From positions 12,133,417 through 12,197,416 of the forward strand of contig NW_023998417.1 in the NCBI RefSeq assembly GCF_014805625.2: a DNA stretch of 64,000 bases, given 5' to 3'. Numbering within the stretch: position 1 is the first letter of the stretch; each line of letters starts with the position of its first letter. The DNA comes from Glossina fuscipes (Eukaryota > Arthropoda > Insecta > Diptera > Glossinidae). The translations under genes and the position numbers were made by a program. Below are positions 1 to 14,900 of the stretch, in pieces. Below the pieces are notes generated by a model. It was given only the letters and a program-made list of their open reading frames with translations. It was not told the DNA's origin and searched no databases.

Positions 1-1028
<1,028 letters not shown>

Positions 1029-1089
1029 CTACGAATTATCTATGGTAATATGTAATTTTCCGTAATATCACGTCTGTCGAAAAAGCTTG

Positions 1090-1870
1090 TTTGCTATTAA
1101 TTACCGGCTTGTCAAAATAAAGAGCATTGCCAGATTACAATTTCAATGCAATAAACGTTTTCCAGAAATCATTGGTTTTTTTATTGCTTTAATAAATGCT
1201 TTGAATGTTTCTGAATATAGAGCAAAATGTTTATATTATTTGAAAGGATTTTCCCGTGCGCATTCGACTACTCGGTTACCGAAGAAAGAATACCCACGCA
1301 AATAGATACAGAGCTCTTTGCGAGGCTTACCTCGAAACGAAAAAGGCATGTGGCTTCTTCACAAAGTATTACTTTTTCGCTTCCAACTTCTCTAACATAT
1401 TGACAATATTCATTTAAGAACATTTTCAAGTAAAAATGCAACCATGTAAACTGAGGCCACAATAGAACGTACAGCGTTTGCAGAGTTTTGAAATTTAATA
1501 CGAATATTCTATCATAAGATGTTTCTCTTGTAGAAGCTTTTGCAGGCATCACGCCCATTTATAAGAAGATGAGTTGCTAAAACAATGTTTGGGAGATTAT
1601 GCAAAACTTTTTATTCGTAATATGGGTGCAGAAATCTTTTTCGAGCAGGAGACATGCAACTCTAACAATAAAACTTCTTGGAAATAGAAAGGGAAAAAAT
1701 ATTTCAACATCGAAGGACAACTTTATAGTCTTGGGACAGCAGATTAATCTTAAAAATTTTTAAACAATCGGAGTTTCATTTTTTCAACGATTGAGAAAAC
1801 CTTCCTAAACATTAAATTAGGACCTCTCAAAATGGTTCGCCACATAATTGCAACAAACTTCATTCGATTA
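1090..1870 (-). pseudogene. Possible decayed RagA/B-type GTPase relic
   Basis: Reading the minus strand from right to left in all three frames, short stretches resemble successive segments of the RagA small GTPase, in the right order and roughly the right spacing. These are a VE..LRLFKNF stretch near 1785, ATG-TTG-AAA-TAT-TTT (like MENYF) near 1705, and EVLLLEL near 1675. They continue with KKFC near 1610, TSYDRI near 1524, NAVRSIVAS near 1475, SEKVILCEEATCLF near 1360, and NCNLAMLFILTS near 1140. In-frame stops and frame changes separate the pieces, and the GKS/T loop is not recognisable. The only long ORF is 1268..1558. If real, this is a dead copy between pontin and Dis3. Frame-hopping similarity can arise by chance, so the call is tentative. 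Confidence 0.35.
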
Positions 1871-2062
1871 TTTAACGACGTCAAAACAAAAGAAAAATCC
1901 CGCGAAATTTAACTATAATGCAGTATCCCTGGCTTTTCTGCGGAAGAACGATAAGTAAATTTGCCACAATATCTACAAAATAAATGAAAGCACTTTAAAA
2001 AATTGCTTCACTTTTTTTATAAAATTTGTTGATTAAATGCAATGAGTCTGTGGAACTATTAA

Positions 2063-5000
2063 TTAAGCCTTGTGTTTTATTCTCCCGCTTTCTTCGTTTT
2101 CTGTCTTCTCTCTTTTCTTTCGTTTCTTCAGCTTTTTACTCCTTTTTTGCGGGGAAGGAGCTGCTAATGAAGATTCATTTTCCTGAATATCTTCATTTAA
2201 TTCCACACTGAATCCTTTAATGTATGGTTTCACTAATTGAAAAATTAATTTTTCATGCTGCACGTTAGTGGAATCAAGACTTAAACGAACGGTAACGGGA
2301 TCAAAAGCATGGAATTCCACATCTCCACAACGTTGGGTATAACTCTAAGATCAAATTTTAAGTAACATATTTTATATAAGAAATTAATCTACATCGAAAC
2401 GAACCTCTTCATTAAATGTAAAAACCGCACCATTCGTGATATTTCTTGTGTCATCTTTGAGGGAATTCAAATAGATCGTTCCTTCTAATCCGAATTTCGG
2501 TATAAGAACTTGTAAAGCATTTTTACGTACAAACAATACATAGCTTTAAGATAGGTACAAAATTACACTTAAAAGATGGGGATTTCAATGTATATTTATC
2601 TATAGACACCTACCCTTCTTCATCCTGCGCCTTACCGCGGAAGAATAAATGTGTATTTAGAGCGACCGATGCTCGAGAAGCGTACTGCGCCATTTTATGA
2701 CGGTAATTCAAATTGTGACAAAGTTCCTCATTGCGCTGCTTGTCCAAGAGCTCTGTATACGTGCTATCTGCACCAATGCAGGCAGCCAAAAGTCGATGCA
2801 CAATGATGTCCGAATATCTAATAAGGATAACAAAAGCAAGTAATCAATTAATCTGCTTTGATCTTATTTGATTTTTACTTTGATTACGTTATGTACATTA
2901 CCTGCGTATAGGTGAAGTGAAATGTGTATATATGGGAGCTGCTAGACCATAATGAAAATATTGATCTTTTTGCAAAGTGCCACTAATGAAATAAAGTGCT
3001 TGCATCATGCAACGAGTAGCCAATATGCGTATCATTATGTTAAAGTAGGCGTTCGTTGGCTTTACACAAGTATCGAGAGAATTTGCCAATTCAAAGCCGC
3101 TGTCGACTTTCACTTCGAATCCTTGGTTTTGTGCTGCTTTGACAAGGGGATCAAAGTTAGCAGGCGGAGGTCTTGGATGGCGTCGTAATAAGGCGCATTG
3201 CGGAAACTCCAACAGTATATGTTCAGCAACTGTTATGTTGGCCAATAACATAAATTCTTCTACCATAGAGTTGGTATCTCGTAATTGTTTCGCTTCAACT
3301 TCGAGTGGCTCATGAGTTTCGCTGTCAACTTGAAAACGAATTTCCGGCGAAGCTAATACAAGAGCTCTACATAACGTTGAATTTCAGTTTAGAGCGACAA
3401 TTTTACTAAATTAATTTGTATTTCAATATTTACCCGTTGTCCATACGCCGTTTTTTAAGAATCTTTGCTAATTTGTTTAAGTGGCGTAGAGACTTGGCTA
3501 TTTCTCCAGCTTGTGAACTATCGTCTATTAGGATCTGCGCTTGCTCATAGGTCAATGCTGCTTTAGATTTGATGACGCTTTTGTGAAATCTTTTACTTAA
3601 TATGTTAGCTTCCGTATCCATTTCCCAAATGCAGGAGAAAGCAAATCTTTCTTGCTCTCCTACTAGAGAACAAAGATTTGAACTCAGCAACTCTGGTACC
3701 ATATCAATGCGTTTCCCCACAAGGTATACGGTTGTACCGCGACTGGCAGCTTCTTTATCAAGTGCAGTTCCAGGCCGAATGAAATGGCTAACATCGGCTA
3801 TGTGTACACCAACTTCCAGGTTCCCATTTAATAATTCGCGGCAATGTAAAGCATCGTCAATATCTGTACAACCAGGCGGATCTACTGAGCATATATTAAT
3901 ATCTCGGAGATCTACACGTGCCGCGTAATCCTTGAATTGAGTTAAATTTTAAACCTGAAAATAAGTAATAGGTACTAAGTAAATTACTTCAGGAGTTATA
4001 ATCCAAGGCATTTTGGGTAGACAATTAAGAACTTCTTCAGAAAATTTGCTATGGGGCACATCATGTTCCAACAGAATGACTTCATTCTCTGTGTCCACAT
4101 CACCTAAAGGTCCCAGCGATCGAACGAAGTGCCCATGGGGATAGCGGGAAGTGCGAGGCCAACTATCTATAGTCACTACAATGCGTTGATTATTCAATTT
4201 TTCAGCTTGGCGGGTTTCAATACGGACTCGAGGAATTTTACGATCCGCAGGAATAAATATGTGACGAGTTGCATTGGCCAAAAGACTAGGCTGCAGAACT
4301 CCGCAATACTGACGTCTTTTGCGCACAATTATACCAACTATTTTGCCAGTTGGTTGCTTGTTACTTTTAATGGCCGCCGTAGCAATAACAGCCGTTAAGG
4401 TTTTGTTAATGCCGTCGCTAGTCTGGTCACTCTGTTCATCTAATTCAGTTTCCTCAAGCACAATTTCACTTGGGACGGACCATTGCTCTTCCGGCAATAG
4501 TTCAATCGCAACAATATCGCCATCAACTGCCCGATTTAATGATTCTCTGCTTTGGATAAGAATCTATTGGGAGATTAGAAATTAATATCCGAAAAATTTT
4601 TACATTTACGAACTTTTAACGTACTGGCTTCTCATATCCTTCAACTGTGACAGTTCCCTCAAGAAAATTTTCGCGACAAGCTTGAAATGCCCCTTGCAGA
4701 AGCCTTTTGTTCCGAATACCAGTCAAAATTTCATTAGCACTGAGATGAGAAGGATATATAGCATGGGATGTATTCTCTTTCTCAATGTCTTTTTGAGCGT
4801 ATTTATCTATTAGCATGGGATGATCAGTAAGACCTTTTGTATAATCGTACACATTGGCTACAAGAATTCCATCCTTTTCGGCATGTTGCATGTTGATCGC
4901 GTCGTCTGTCAGAAGCACGACTCTTGTTGCTTCATTCTTTGAACCATTTCGTTCTTGGGCCATCAGCAAATGCGCATCATACCAATTGGTGGCAAAACGA

Positions 5001-6064
5001 ATTGCCCGGTCATTTCGGTCATTTGACGATTCCCCCGGTTTCCGCTCCACATATGTATCTCTAAATAAATTATATAATTTTAAGTATTAAAACAAATTGC
5101 AATCCAATTTTTGGCGGGACCTGTATTGCTCACTACCACAATGAGAAGTATTGACACCAGCTTTTAAGGTACCGTTATTGCTACATTTCAATAACTTCAA
5201 TATGGCTTGAACTCAACTGTTACTTTACTTTTCGAAGGCGGTTGTAAAAAAGTAGCTTCTTTTTCACATATAGCAAAATTTTTAATATTCGTTCCCGGGA
5301 TAATACCAAACAAATGGTTCTAAAATTCATGTACTGTTTCCATACGGACGATACTATTTAACCTTTGGCAATAATCTTTTTTTATTTATTTTTTGCTTTA
5401 GTTTTTTTGCAAACTACCACAGTTTTTGCGTTGAGCAGGGATCAGATTAGACTTTTTCAACTTTCATTCGTTGCGCCAACAAATACTGTACCCTTCATTA
5501 GCGAGGTTCTTAATCTTAGACTAGATGATACTCACTGGCGGAAAAGGTAAATCAACAAATCTCCTGATGGCATATGAACACACCGGCCAAATTCGAACAC
5601 AATTCTAATTTACCTATGATGCTCATTCACAAAAACATAGAAGCCACGTGATTTATCCTGAATAATATCCAATAGCCGCTTATACGCAGCTGAACTACGA
5701 TGTTTCACCTCATTTAGAACCGTAGTCAATATTATAACGTTGCGAATTGCATCCTCTTCAAGGACATCGATTTGATGAAGTATAACATTCGTATCCAACA
5801 CCAAATAATGCGGGAAATTGAAAAGTTCACTTTTCACGTTACGATCTGCATGAAGTACAACAGTATCGTTAACATGCTCGCACTGTTTGCATAGATCGGA
5901 GCCACATCCCAAGTCCGTACGCAAATAATGTTCACGTACAATCTAAAAAAACAATGAAATTTTTCCTCTGCACTTGACGATTATTATTTAAATATTTAAA
6001 ACGTTTTTACCTTTAGAATATTTCCTCTTTTAGTTTTAAGTGTGAATTCCCTGGTCGTTTGCAT
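2063..6064 (-). CDS. Dis3: Dis3 / Rrp44, catalytic subunit of the RNA exosome
   Basis: Nine exons join in phase: 6011..6064, 5614..5942, 4625..5060, 3988..4563, 3434..3930, 2902..3366, 2614..2817, 2405..2543 and 2063..2344. They give 2,982 nt (993 aa), close to the family length of about 960-980. The N-terminus begins [22 protein letters not shown] endonuclease domain follows ([15 protein letters not shown], exon 2), then cold-shock domains in exons 3-4. The RNB exonuclease domain is in exons 5-7, with the acidic motif [15 protein letters not shown], the RCMMQA segment and [11 protein letters not shown]-terminal S1 domain and a lysine-rich tail end the protein. It degrades RNA 3' to 5' as part of the nuclear and cytoplasmic exosome. 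All introns are GT..AG; the exon 3 end is best placed at CCA before GTACGT. It is divergent from Rrp5. Confidence 0.96.
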
Positions 6065-6585
6065 TTGAAATATTTCAATTAAACACATCTGTGCCAAGCA
6101 TATAAATATAACCTCAATTTGGTTTCAACGTTGCTATCAGAAATGCGGTATGCTGAGTTCGTTATATCATTAGGTAATTCGAGGGAAAAGTTTTTGGGTT
6201 CTGCACTGAAAGAAACTGTCAAACTGCTTCCGACAAAATGAATAGATGACTAAAAAGTTCTCATGTCTTGCAATTTTTTTATCGCATGCAACGCTTTGGC
6301 AAGGTGCAATTAGAGTATAGACCGAAAGCCTCCTTTTTTTCATATATTCTTCTTCTTCTCTTATGAAATGCTCTCTAAGCCTTACCTAATGACAGCTAGA
6401 TTCGTCTCAAATCGCATGATTTGCTCTTCTGTGATTAGGTGGCAGCATTGTGTATAGAGAACTGCTGCTGGTGACTATCATTGTGCAAAATCCCCAATAG
6501 ATTGACATTTATTATTGTATGTAAATATAGCGACACGTGTGGTGTGTGTTTGTTTGGAATATTTTATAGTTTTTTTCGAATAAAA
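6065..6585. promoter_or_regulatory. Divergent promoter between Dis3 and Rrp5
   Basis: The two start codons are 521 bp apart and point away from each other, so both 5' UTRs and both promoters must lie here unless there are further non-coding exons. I saw no TATA box or DREF element I would trust. Both products act in rRNA maturation, so a shared promoter would be functionally sensible; that is inference. Confidence 0.6.
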
Positions 6586-9500
6586 ATGGTGATTGTGGAA
6601 AAAAGTTTTCCAAGAGGAGGCACATCAAATGCCGCCAAAAAGGCAATCAAAGAGAATATCGTAAGTTGAAAGGATTTATCTTGGAAGCATTATTAAAACT
6701 CATTAACGAATCTCTAAAAAGTCGTAATCGCGCAAAAAGAGAAAAGTTCATGTATGTTCTCACCTTTTGCTAGTGTGATGAAACGCATGGACATGCAAGC
6801 CACAACCTCAGCGGTTTAATCCATTTGAATTCAATATCCATTTCTTTTTTTTTTTGGTAAGTAAAATTGGCGGGAGTTAGCCTTTAAAAAGATCCCGCCG
6901 ACTCGAAGAAGGTCAAACATATTGGACATTATTTCCCAGAACTATAAATTAACTATGGCTTTTATCTGCTTGATTTGTTAAATGTACGACAAACTTGTCA
7001 TTCTTCTTGCCACACTTAAGAAAGAACAGCTAAGATGTAGTGGAAACGAACCGGACTACTCAAGCTAATGCATGTTGGTCCCCCTTCACTCTTCTAAGAT
7101 CAGAGAGGAAAGAAAAGGCAATACGGAAAACATTAAAATTTCATTTCATTTGACTGGCAAAAAATTCGAGCCCTCCCATCTAGTACTTTGTCTCATTAAA
7201 TATTTTTTCTAATAATAATAATAATAATAATAATGAATTATCCTTTAAACAGATATTTGGAGCTGTTCAGAAAAGGACTAAGAAGCGTAAAACCCATGGA
7301 AGTGGAGATATTAATAACGCGGAAAATGGGAATTTGGAAACATTTTCAGCAGAGCTGTTGAATTATGATACCATCCAAGAGGGAATGCTTATCATGGGCG
7401 TTGTCAAGCAAGTAGATCAGCTTCATCTTAAACTGTCACTGCCGGGTCGCATAACAGCAAAAGTCTCAACTTTGGAAATTTCTGAAGCATACACTAAATC
7501 ATTGCAAAGATTAGTTAGTAATTCTCAGCCAGATGACGGAGTCAAGTCACTTCCAGATCTATATAGAATCGGGCAAGTTGTGTACGGCAAAGTTCAAGAA
7601 TTAAAACGCAGCGACACGGGACGCGTTTGGATTATGATGACGCTTAAACCAAGCAATGTTCATTCTGAACTTCGTCACAGCAACATACGTAAGGACTTTA
7701 GTTTCAGCGGTGCTATAGAGGAAGTCCAAGAACACGGCTATATAATTGAATCGGGCATTAAAAATTTGCGTTGCTTTCTACCATTTGAGAATTCGCAGAA
7801 AGAACATGTCACAGGGCAACATGTACTACTTAAAGTAAAAAAAATGACTTCAAATAAAAATGCTTCCACTTGCATATGTAAGGAACTGTTAATTGAAGAA
7901 GTAAAAATTAAGGAGCAACGAGATTGTAACTTAGATTACTTAATGCCTTCCATGATCGTGCAATTTCAAGTGGAGAAAGTGCTTAAAGATGGCTTGCAGG
8001 GCACTATTATGAACGAGCTGTTCACTGCATACGTTAACGAGCATCAGCTAGATAGTCCTCTCGCGTTACCAGAAACCTTTCAAATAGGATCCGTGCACAA
8101 AGCTCGTATACTTTATGTAATGCCGCTAACGAAACTTGTCTACTTAACCTTAAATCTTCGCAATTTGTCAGAAGAAAATACTAGCGCATCGGAGATAGAG
8201 TTGTTGAAACGAGGCGATATTGTCGAAGACGCCCGAGTACATCATTTCGGGACTGGCGGCGTTATATTCATTTTAAATGAGAAATTTAAAGGTGTCGTTT
8301 CTTACAAAACAATCAAGGCTAATTATAAAGGCAATTATGATCAGGATGCATTACTCGCAAAATATGTCAAGAAATCGCAACACAAAGTAAGGATTTTAGA
8401 GTACGATGCCATGGATTCCCTATATACGTGTACGGACGATATAAGCCTGATTAATGAAAAATTCTTTACACTGCAAGATGTGAAAGCAGGCGAATTTGTC
8501 AAAGCAATTGTGGAAACACCGGACACTAAAATGGGTGGTTATAGGCTTAAAGTGGGCAAATTGAAAGGTAATGCTTACATATCATTATCATTATTATTGA
8601 ATAAAAACATTAACACTTGAAAATAATCCTCCTTTTATTTAAGGCGCAATCGAAAACATTTATTTAGCTGCCACCAGCAAAACTCTTGATAGTGATACAA
8701 AAATGAAATGCCGAGTTGTTGGGATAAACACTGATCGTAATATCATCTATCTTACCAATCGACCGGAATATATGGCAAAAAATTGCAGGCTGTTAACCTC
8801 ACTGGCTCAGGCAAAGATTAACGCCACCTACATGGGCACAGTTGTTAAGATCACTAAAGGAGTTTCTGTTTTGGTAAAGTTTTTCGGGGAAGTTAAAGGA
8901 ATTCTCTACAAAGACAAGGACACTTCAACAGATGAAATTGATAGCTTGGTGGAAGGTCAGACTATGTTATTTCGTGTTGCTAAGGTAAAGGGAGAGCAAT
9001 TAGTTTTACGCCTCGCAAGCAATTTACTACTAAATCCAGGCGAGATATGCCCGGTCACTGTTGTGCACGTATTGGAATCAGGATTAGAAGTTCAAATGGT
9101 TTACAACTGTGAAGACGGCAGCGAATGCACCGCAAAGGGTCTCGTGCCCACAACTTTTTTATCAGATTTCAGAGATTTGACGTTGGCTAAGCTGAAAACA
9201 TATAATATTGGCGAAGCATTGCAAGCTGTCTGCATTTCGGGCAATGTATTTAGTGTAAGAGATGCGGGTTACTATGCTCAAAGTGCAATCAATAAATGGC
9301 AAGACATTAAACCAGGAAATATATTAAAAGCCTACGTTAAGAACGTTGTCGATGAAAACGTTATAGAGATATGTATGCTAACAGCTGGCTGTAAAGAACC
9401 AATTAAATTGCATTCCGACATGATGCTTGTCAAAGCCTTTAATTTGCATAAACTTACCCTCTCATCGGAACAAGTTCTTTACGCCCGGGTGCTGGGAAAG

Positions 9501-11873
9501 GAAAATATTACTAAAGCAATTTCTGTTTCGGCGAAATTAACCGATGTTTTAGAAGATTGCTTGGATGAGTCGGCAAAATATGTAGAAAGGTGAGTTCAGA
9601 TCAGTTGAATATCCAAAAGGAATAACTTCTCATATGTTATTCGTGTCCTATTAGTTACTTGAAAGAGGTGGATGCAATAAAAGCTGCTTTGAGAACGAAC
9701 GAGCATACTATTTCCCAGTTTTCCATTGGCGATAAGATTACTGCAGAGTTTCAATGTGTTAATGACGTCACAAAAGATTGGGAATTTGTTTTAGATAAAA
9801 CTGAAGTTATAGGTCTTGTTAAGGCAACTATAGTCGGTAAAGCAAAGATTCCAAAACCCGGTACCCAGCAGAACTGCATTATCCTTTGGATTGATTATAG
9901 TAGAAATATAATATATTTGAGTAATAAAGCGTCGGATATAAATCACATATCTAATGATCAAAATATACCGAGTAACCTGGTGGGAAAGTCTGGAATCAAT
10001 GCCAAAGTGTTACTAAAACTGGACACGATCCTGATTTGTTCTCTAAAAAAATTGAATAATCCACTGATATACTGTCCGGCTCGTTTGCATTTCAATGATT
10101 TTGAGGAGGTCTGCGCGAACAGTGTGGCAGAGGGAAGCTTCTATCGACTTTCGTTTATACATAAGACTTTGCCAATTGCAGTTCCTGATGATATTTATAA
10201 GGCGTGCCATGTGCCCAAAGCTAAAAAACGCAAACTAACGCAAGATAACGTTAAAGCAACAACATTGAAAATAGCAAGAATGGAAAACTCCTTAGAAAAA
10301 GGCGAACCGGCGTTAAGTAAGAAAAAATCTCAACAAGCGATCAAATCCAGTAATGATTGTCATCAAATGCAAAATAGTGAAATTGATCAACAAGTAACAA
10401 ACGAAGATAACAATGAAGAAGGAAGTGCGCTTTCCACAAATGATTTGAGTAAAAGGAAAAAAGTAACTAAAGAACCAATGAAAAGTAATGTTTCTGGTCC
10501 AACGAAGGACATAGACGCAGCAAGTAAGAAGCGGTCGCAATATCGAACAGATTCTAAAGAACGAGTTAAGAAAATGAAAGAGGAAGTGCCTTTATTTTAC
10601 GAGGATAAAACGCCAACTCTTGATGACCATTCGAGTCAAACAGGGTTTCCCGTGTTCGCTGATGATGCACGGAACAACAAGACCAAAGAAAGAATGACGT
10701 CAACAATTAGGATAAAACCCCTACCAGGAGTCGTAGACTTTTGGGACCTGTCAAAGAGTAACGACTTTGTAGAGCCATCTGACAGCGAAGATGACGACGA
10801 TGACAATGACGACAACAAGAAGCCAACTAAGAAAAAGAAACTGACTGCTGCTGAAAAGTTTAAAAAACAACGCGAAGAAGAAGCCCGTTTACGAAACATT
10901 GAAGAAAAATATGCCGATCCAAACCATATGCCTGAGACAGTCGACCAGTTTGATCGTTTAGTTTTGTCTGAGCCAGACAATAGTAAACACTGGATAAATT
11001 ATATGGTCTTTCATATGCAGTCTTTTGAAATTGACAAATCTCGTGCAGTCGCCCGACGAGCTCTGAAAACTATTTCCTTTAGAAATTCCAACGAACAGAT
11101 AAATATGTGGGTTGCACTTTTAAATTTGGAACTCAGGTACGGGTCTAAAGAATCTTTCGATGATACTTTCAAAGATGCTCTTACCTACAATGATCCAATT
11201 AAAATTTACTTACGTGCGCTCGATATACTAATTGATTTGCAAAAACATGAAGAACTTACCGGAATGGTTAGCGTCATAACAAAGAAATTCAAATCTGTGC
11301 CAGAAGCGTGGCGTTCCGCTGCTAACGCCTTATTTGCCATAGGAATGGTGGAAAGAGCTCAACAGTTGCTGCATAAGGCATTGAGTAGTTTGCCAGAGCG
11401 AGAACGTAAGTAAAATACCTTCTGACACTATTGACACTCTACTAACTGACACTCCTTTTTTCAGATGTAAACACGATCATTATGTTTGCGAATCTGAACC
11501 AAAAATATGGGCGAAGTGAAATGGCTCAGACTCTGCTTGATCAGATCGTTACTTCATATCCCAAACGAGTGGATGTTTGGTCGCAGTATGTCGATGTATT
11601 AATTAAAGAAAATCTTATCGATTGTGCTCGGTACGTATAGAATTTCGGAACTGAATTTTTAATTTACATTAAATTTTTTCTTTTTTTTTTTTTATTTATT
11701 TTTTCCACAGAAACGTCCTAGAGCGCGCGATAATTCAGAAAATACCGTTGAAGAAAATGCGCACTATATTCAAAAAGTACTTGGAATTTGAGCAAAATTA
11801 TGGAACAGAGGCGAATGTTCAGAGAGTTAAACAGCTGGCCGTTGATTATGTTAAGAAAAATCAACATCTTTAA
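6586..11873 (+). CDS. Rrp5: Rrp5 / PDCD11, S1-domain and HAT-repeat rRNA processing factor
   Basis: Six exons join in phase: 6586..6660, 7253..8567, 8644..9589, 9655..11405, 11465..11630 and 11711..11873. They give 4,416 nt, 1,471 aa. The start MVIVEKSFPRGGTS is typical of Rrp5. The first two thirds carry serial S1-like beta-barrel RNA-binding repeats (for example the segments starting QEGMLIMGVVKQVD and YRIGQVVYGKV). A charged lysine- and acid-rich linker follows, around 10,230-10,920. The C-terminus has HAT/TPR-like helical repeats (FDRLVLSEPDNSKHWINYM, then ERERVNTIIMFANLNQKYG-like units). Rrp5 is a nucleolar factor needed for both 18S and 5.8S/25-28S rRNA processing. Intron 1 (592 bp) holds an (AAT)n microsatellite at 7211..7233. 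The stop is 111 bp from the Gldc stop on the other strand. Confidence 0.95.
7211..7233. repeat. (AAT)n microsatellite in Rrp5 intron 1
   Basis: About eight uninterrupted AAT units lie just upstream of the exon 2 acceptor. It is a simple-sequence length polymorphism candidate with no other visible role. Confidence 0.9.
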
Positions 11874-11984
11874 CTTAAGTCAAATTGAAGTTTAGTTTAC
11901 GTTCATTGTTATCACCGATTCGATTTCAAAATGCACATCTAAGTACTAAGTAAAGCTTTTAAAATCTTAATTAATACACTTATT

Positions 11985-14900
11985 TCAAATATCAGGAAGA
12001 ATGGGTGGACAAGTGCAAACGAGATGTTTATCTCCGTAAGCGTCATCGATACGCGCTACTGTAGGCCAGATTTTTGTATCAGGTTTCACAAAGAGCTAAT
12101 GGCAATAGAAGAATTTACATTTTTAGACTTCAAAGTTACGCGAAAATCTGATCGCAGTAATACTCACCGCAGGGAATGCTCCCAATTCGCGGCTATATGG
12201 TCTGTTCCAGTCCTCGGATATGACCTGCGCTTGGGTGTGTGGAGCCATTTTTAGGGGATTTACCTTTTTGTCCATGCGTCCTTCTTCAATTTCGGAAATT
12301 TCCGCACGAATGGATATCAGGGCATCGCAAAATCTATCCAATTCTTCTTTGTCTTCTGATTCGGTAGGTTCTATCATAAGAGTTCCGGTTACAGGGAAAG
12401 ACATTGTTGGTGCATGAAAGCCATAGTCCATTAGACGTTTGGCTACGTCGACGGCTTCAATATTGGCAGTTTTTTTCAAATCGCGTATATCCAAAATGAA
12501 TTCATGCGCCACCAGACCAGTTTTCGGTTCTTTATACAAAGTTTTATAATGTTGCTCTAAGCGCTTTGACATATAGTTGGCGTTAAGAATTGCTACTTGA
12601 GTAGCGCGTTTAAGACCGCGGCTGCCCATTAGTTTAATATATGACCATGAGATGGGTAGAATTGCAGAGCTGCCAAAGGGTGCTGCCGACACAACGCCAA
12701 AGCTAGCATCTTCGCTTTCTAGCGGACTAATGACCGGGTGGCCAGGCAAATAAGGCGCCAGATGGGATTTCACTCCAATAGGTCCCATGCAANNNNNNNN
12801 NNNNNNNNNNNNNNNNNNNNNNNNNNNNNNNNNNNNNNNNNNNNNNNNNNNNNNNNNNNNNNNNNNNNNNNNNNNNNNNNNNNNNNNNNNNNGCCATCCA
12901 GATACACTTGGCCTCCATGGCGATGTATAAGGTCGCAAATGTCCGTAATTGTCTCTTCGAAAACGCCCATAGTTGAAGGGTATGTAACCATTACACATGA
13001 AAGATTACTTGCATGTTCAGATGCTTTATCGCGCAGATGTGCCATGTCTATGCTTCCATCAGAAAGTATACGTATAGGTTCAACTTTCATGCCGGCCATT
13101 TGAGCAGAAGCAGGATTTGTACCATGTGCAGAAATGGGAATTAGACAAACATTTCGGTGCCGTTTCTTTCGATTCTCGTGGTAGCTGCGTATGGCCCGTA
13201 GGCCCGCATATTCGCCTTGAGCACCAGAATTGGGTTGAAACGATATTTTATCATAACCTGTGATTTCACAAAGGTCATGCTCCAATTCCTCGAACATTAG
13301 GTGGTAACCCCTGGCTTGCTCAACCGGTGCGAAAGGATGGATTTCAGTAAAATGTCGAAAGCTGCAGGGCATCATTTCCGTTGTAGCATTTAGTTTCATA
13401 GTGCATGATCCTAACGGTATCATTGAATGCACTAAAGATATGTCTTTGTTTTCAAGCCGTTTCATATAACGTACCATTCTCGATTCGCTATGATGGGAAG
13501 TGAATATCGGGTGCGTTAAAAACGCAGAGGTACGATGAAATTTCGATTTTTCAATTGAATTTGTTAGGATGTCGTTATTAGCAAGGATTTCATCCAGAGG
13601 TCGGCACTTGAAAATCCATAGTAAATCATCGACATCTCTGGGACCCACCGTTTCGTCAAGAGCAATGCCAATCGTCCCGTCGGGGAAGTAACGGAAATTA
13701 ATACGTTTTGACGCCGCACGATTTTTAATCTCGTCCACCATCAGTCCATTGCACGGTTGAATATGTAGCGTATCGAAGAAATTCTTATTGTTTATGACGT
13801 GGCCAGCACCTGTGAGAGCAGTTTGCAAAGCTAAAGTGAAATGATGTATGCGATTAGCGATGGCTTTCAGGCCTTCGGGTCCATGATATAATGCATACAT
13901 TGCGGACATATTGGCCAATAATGCTTGGGCAGTGCAAATATTGCTTGTTGCCTTGTCACGACGTATGTGCTGTTCACGAGTTTGCAAGGCCAAGCGATAA
14001 GCGTCTTTGCCATCCATATCTCGGGTAACACCGATCATTCGACCAGGCATTAAACGAACTAAATTTTGCTTGCAAGCAAAGAATCCCGCATGGGGACCAC
14101 CGTAATTTAGGGGAACACCTAATCTCTGAGAAGTGCCAACAGCTATATCGGCTCCGAACTCAGCTGGAGGTCGCAACAAAGTTAGTGCCAACAAATCTGT
14201 AGCCACGACCACCAAAGTCTTGAAATTGAAAAATTTTATTAGAGTTGTAAAGCGTCAAATCAAATCAATGATTTACTTACTCCATGTTTACGAGCTAATG
14301 TAGCAATGTCTTCGAAATCTTTAACATCACCATACGTATCGGGGTATTGCAATAAGATTCCTGAAATTTCTCTTCCTGTTAAATTCACGCTACTTATTGG
14401 ACCTACTTCGACTTCCAATTCTAAAGCTTCGGCTCGCGTTTTCACCACTGACAACGTTTGCGGATGAACTTTATTTGATAAATAAAGCTTTTTGCGTTTG
14501 TTATGTCTGTTAAGGCAAAATACTTTTATTATTTATGATAAATTCTTAAAAAAAGGAAAAAGTGTACTCCTTCGACTTACCGCGAGCAGAGACACATAGC
14601 TTCGGCCGCGGCTGTGCCTTCATCAAGGAGAGATGCATTCGCTACATCTAGTCCAGTCATTTCCGATACCATGGTTTGATAATTTAATAGGGACTCTAAG
14701 CGACCCTGCGCAATTTCCGGTTGATACGGTGTATATTGAGTGGTCCATCCAGGATTCTCAAATATATTACGCATTATCGTATGCGGAACGTGGCAATTAT
14801 GATAACCCATACCAATGTATGATCGCCAAATTTCATTCAATTTAGCCATTTCACGGATGGAGGTAATCAATTCATGCTCATCTGTAAAAAGTTGTATTTA

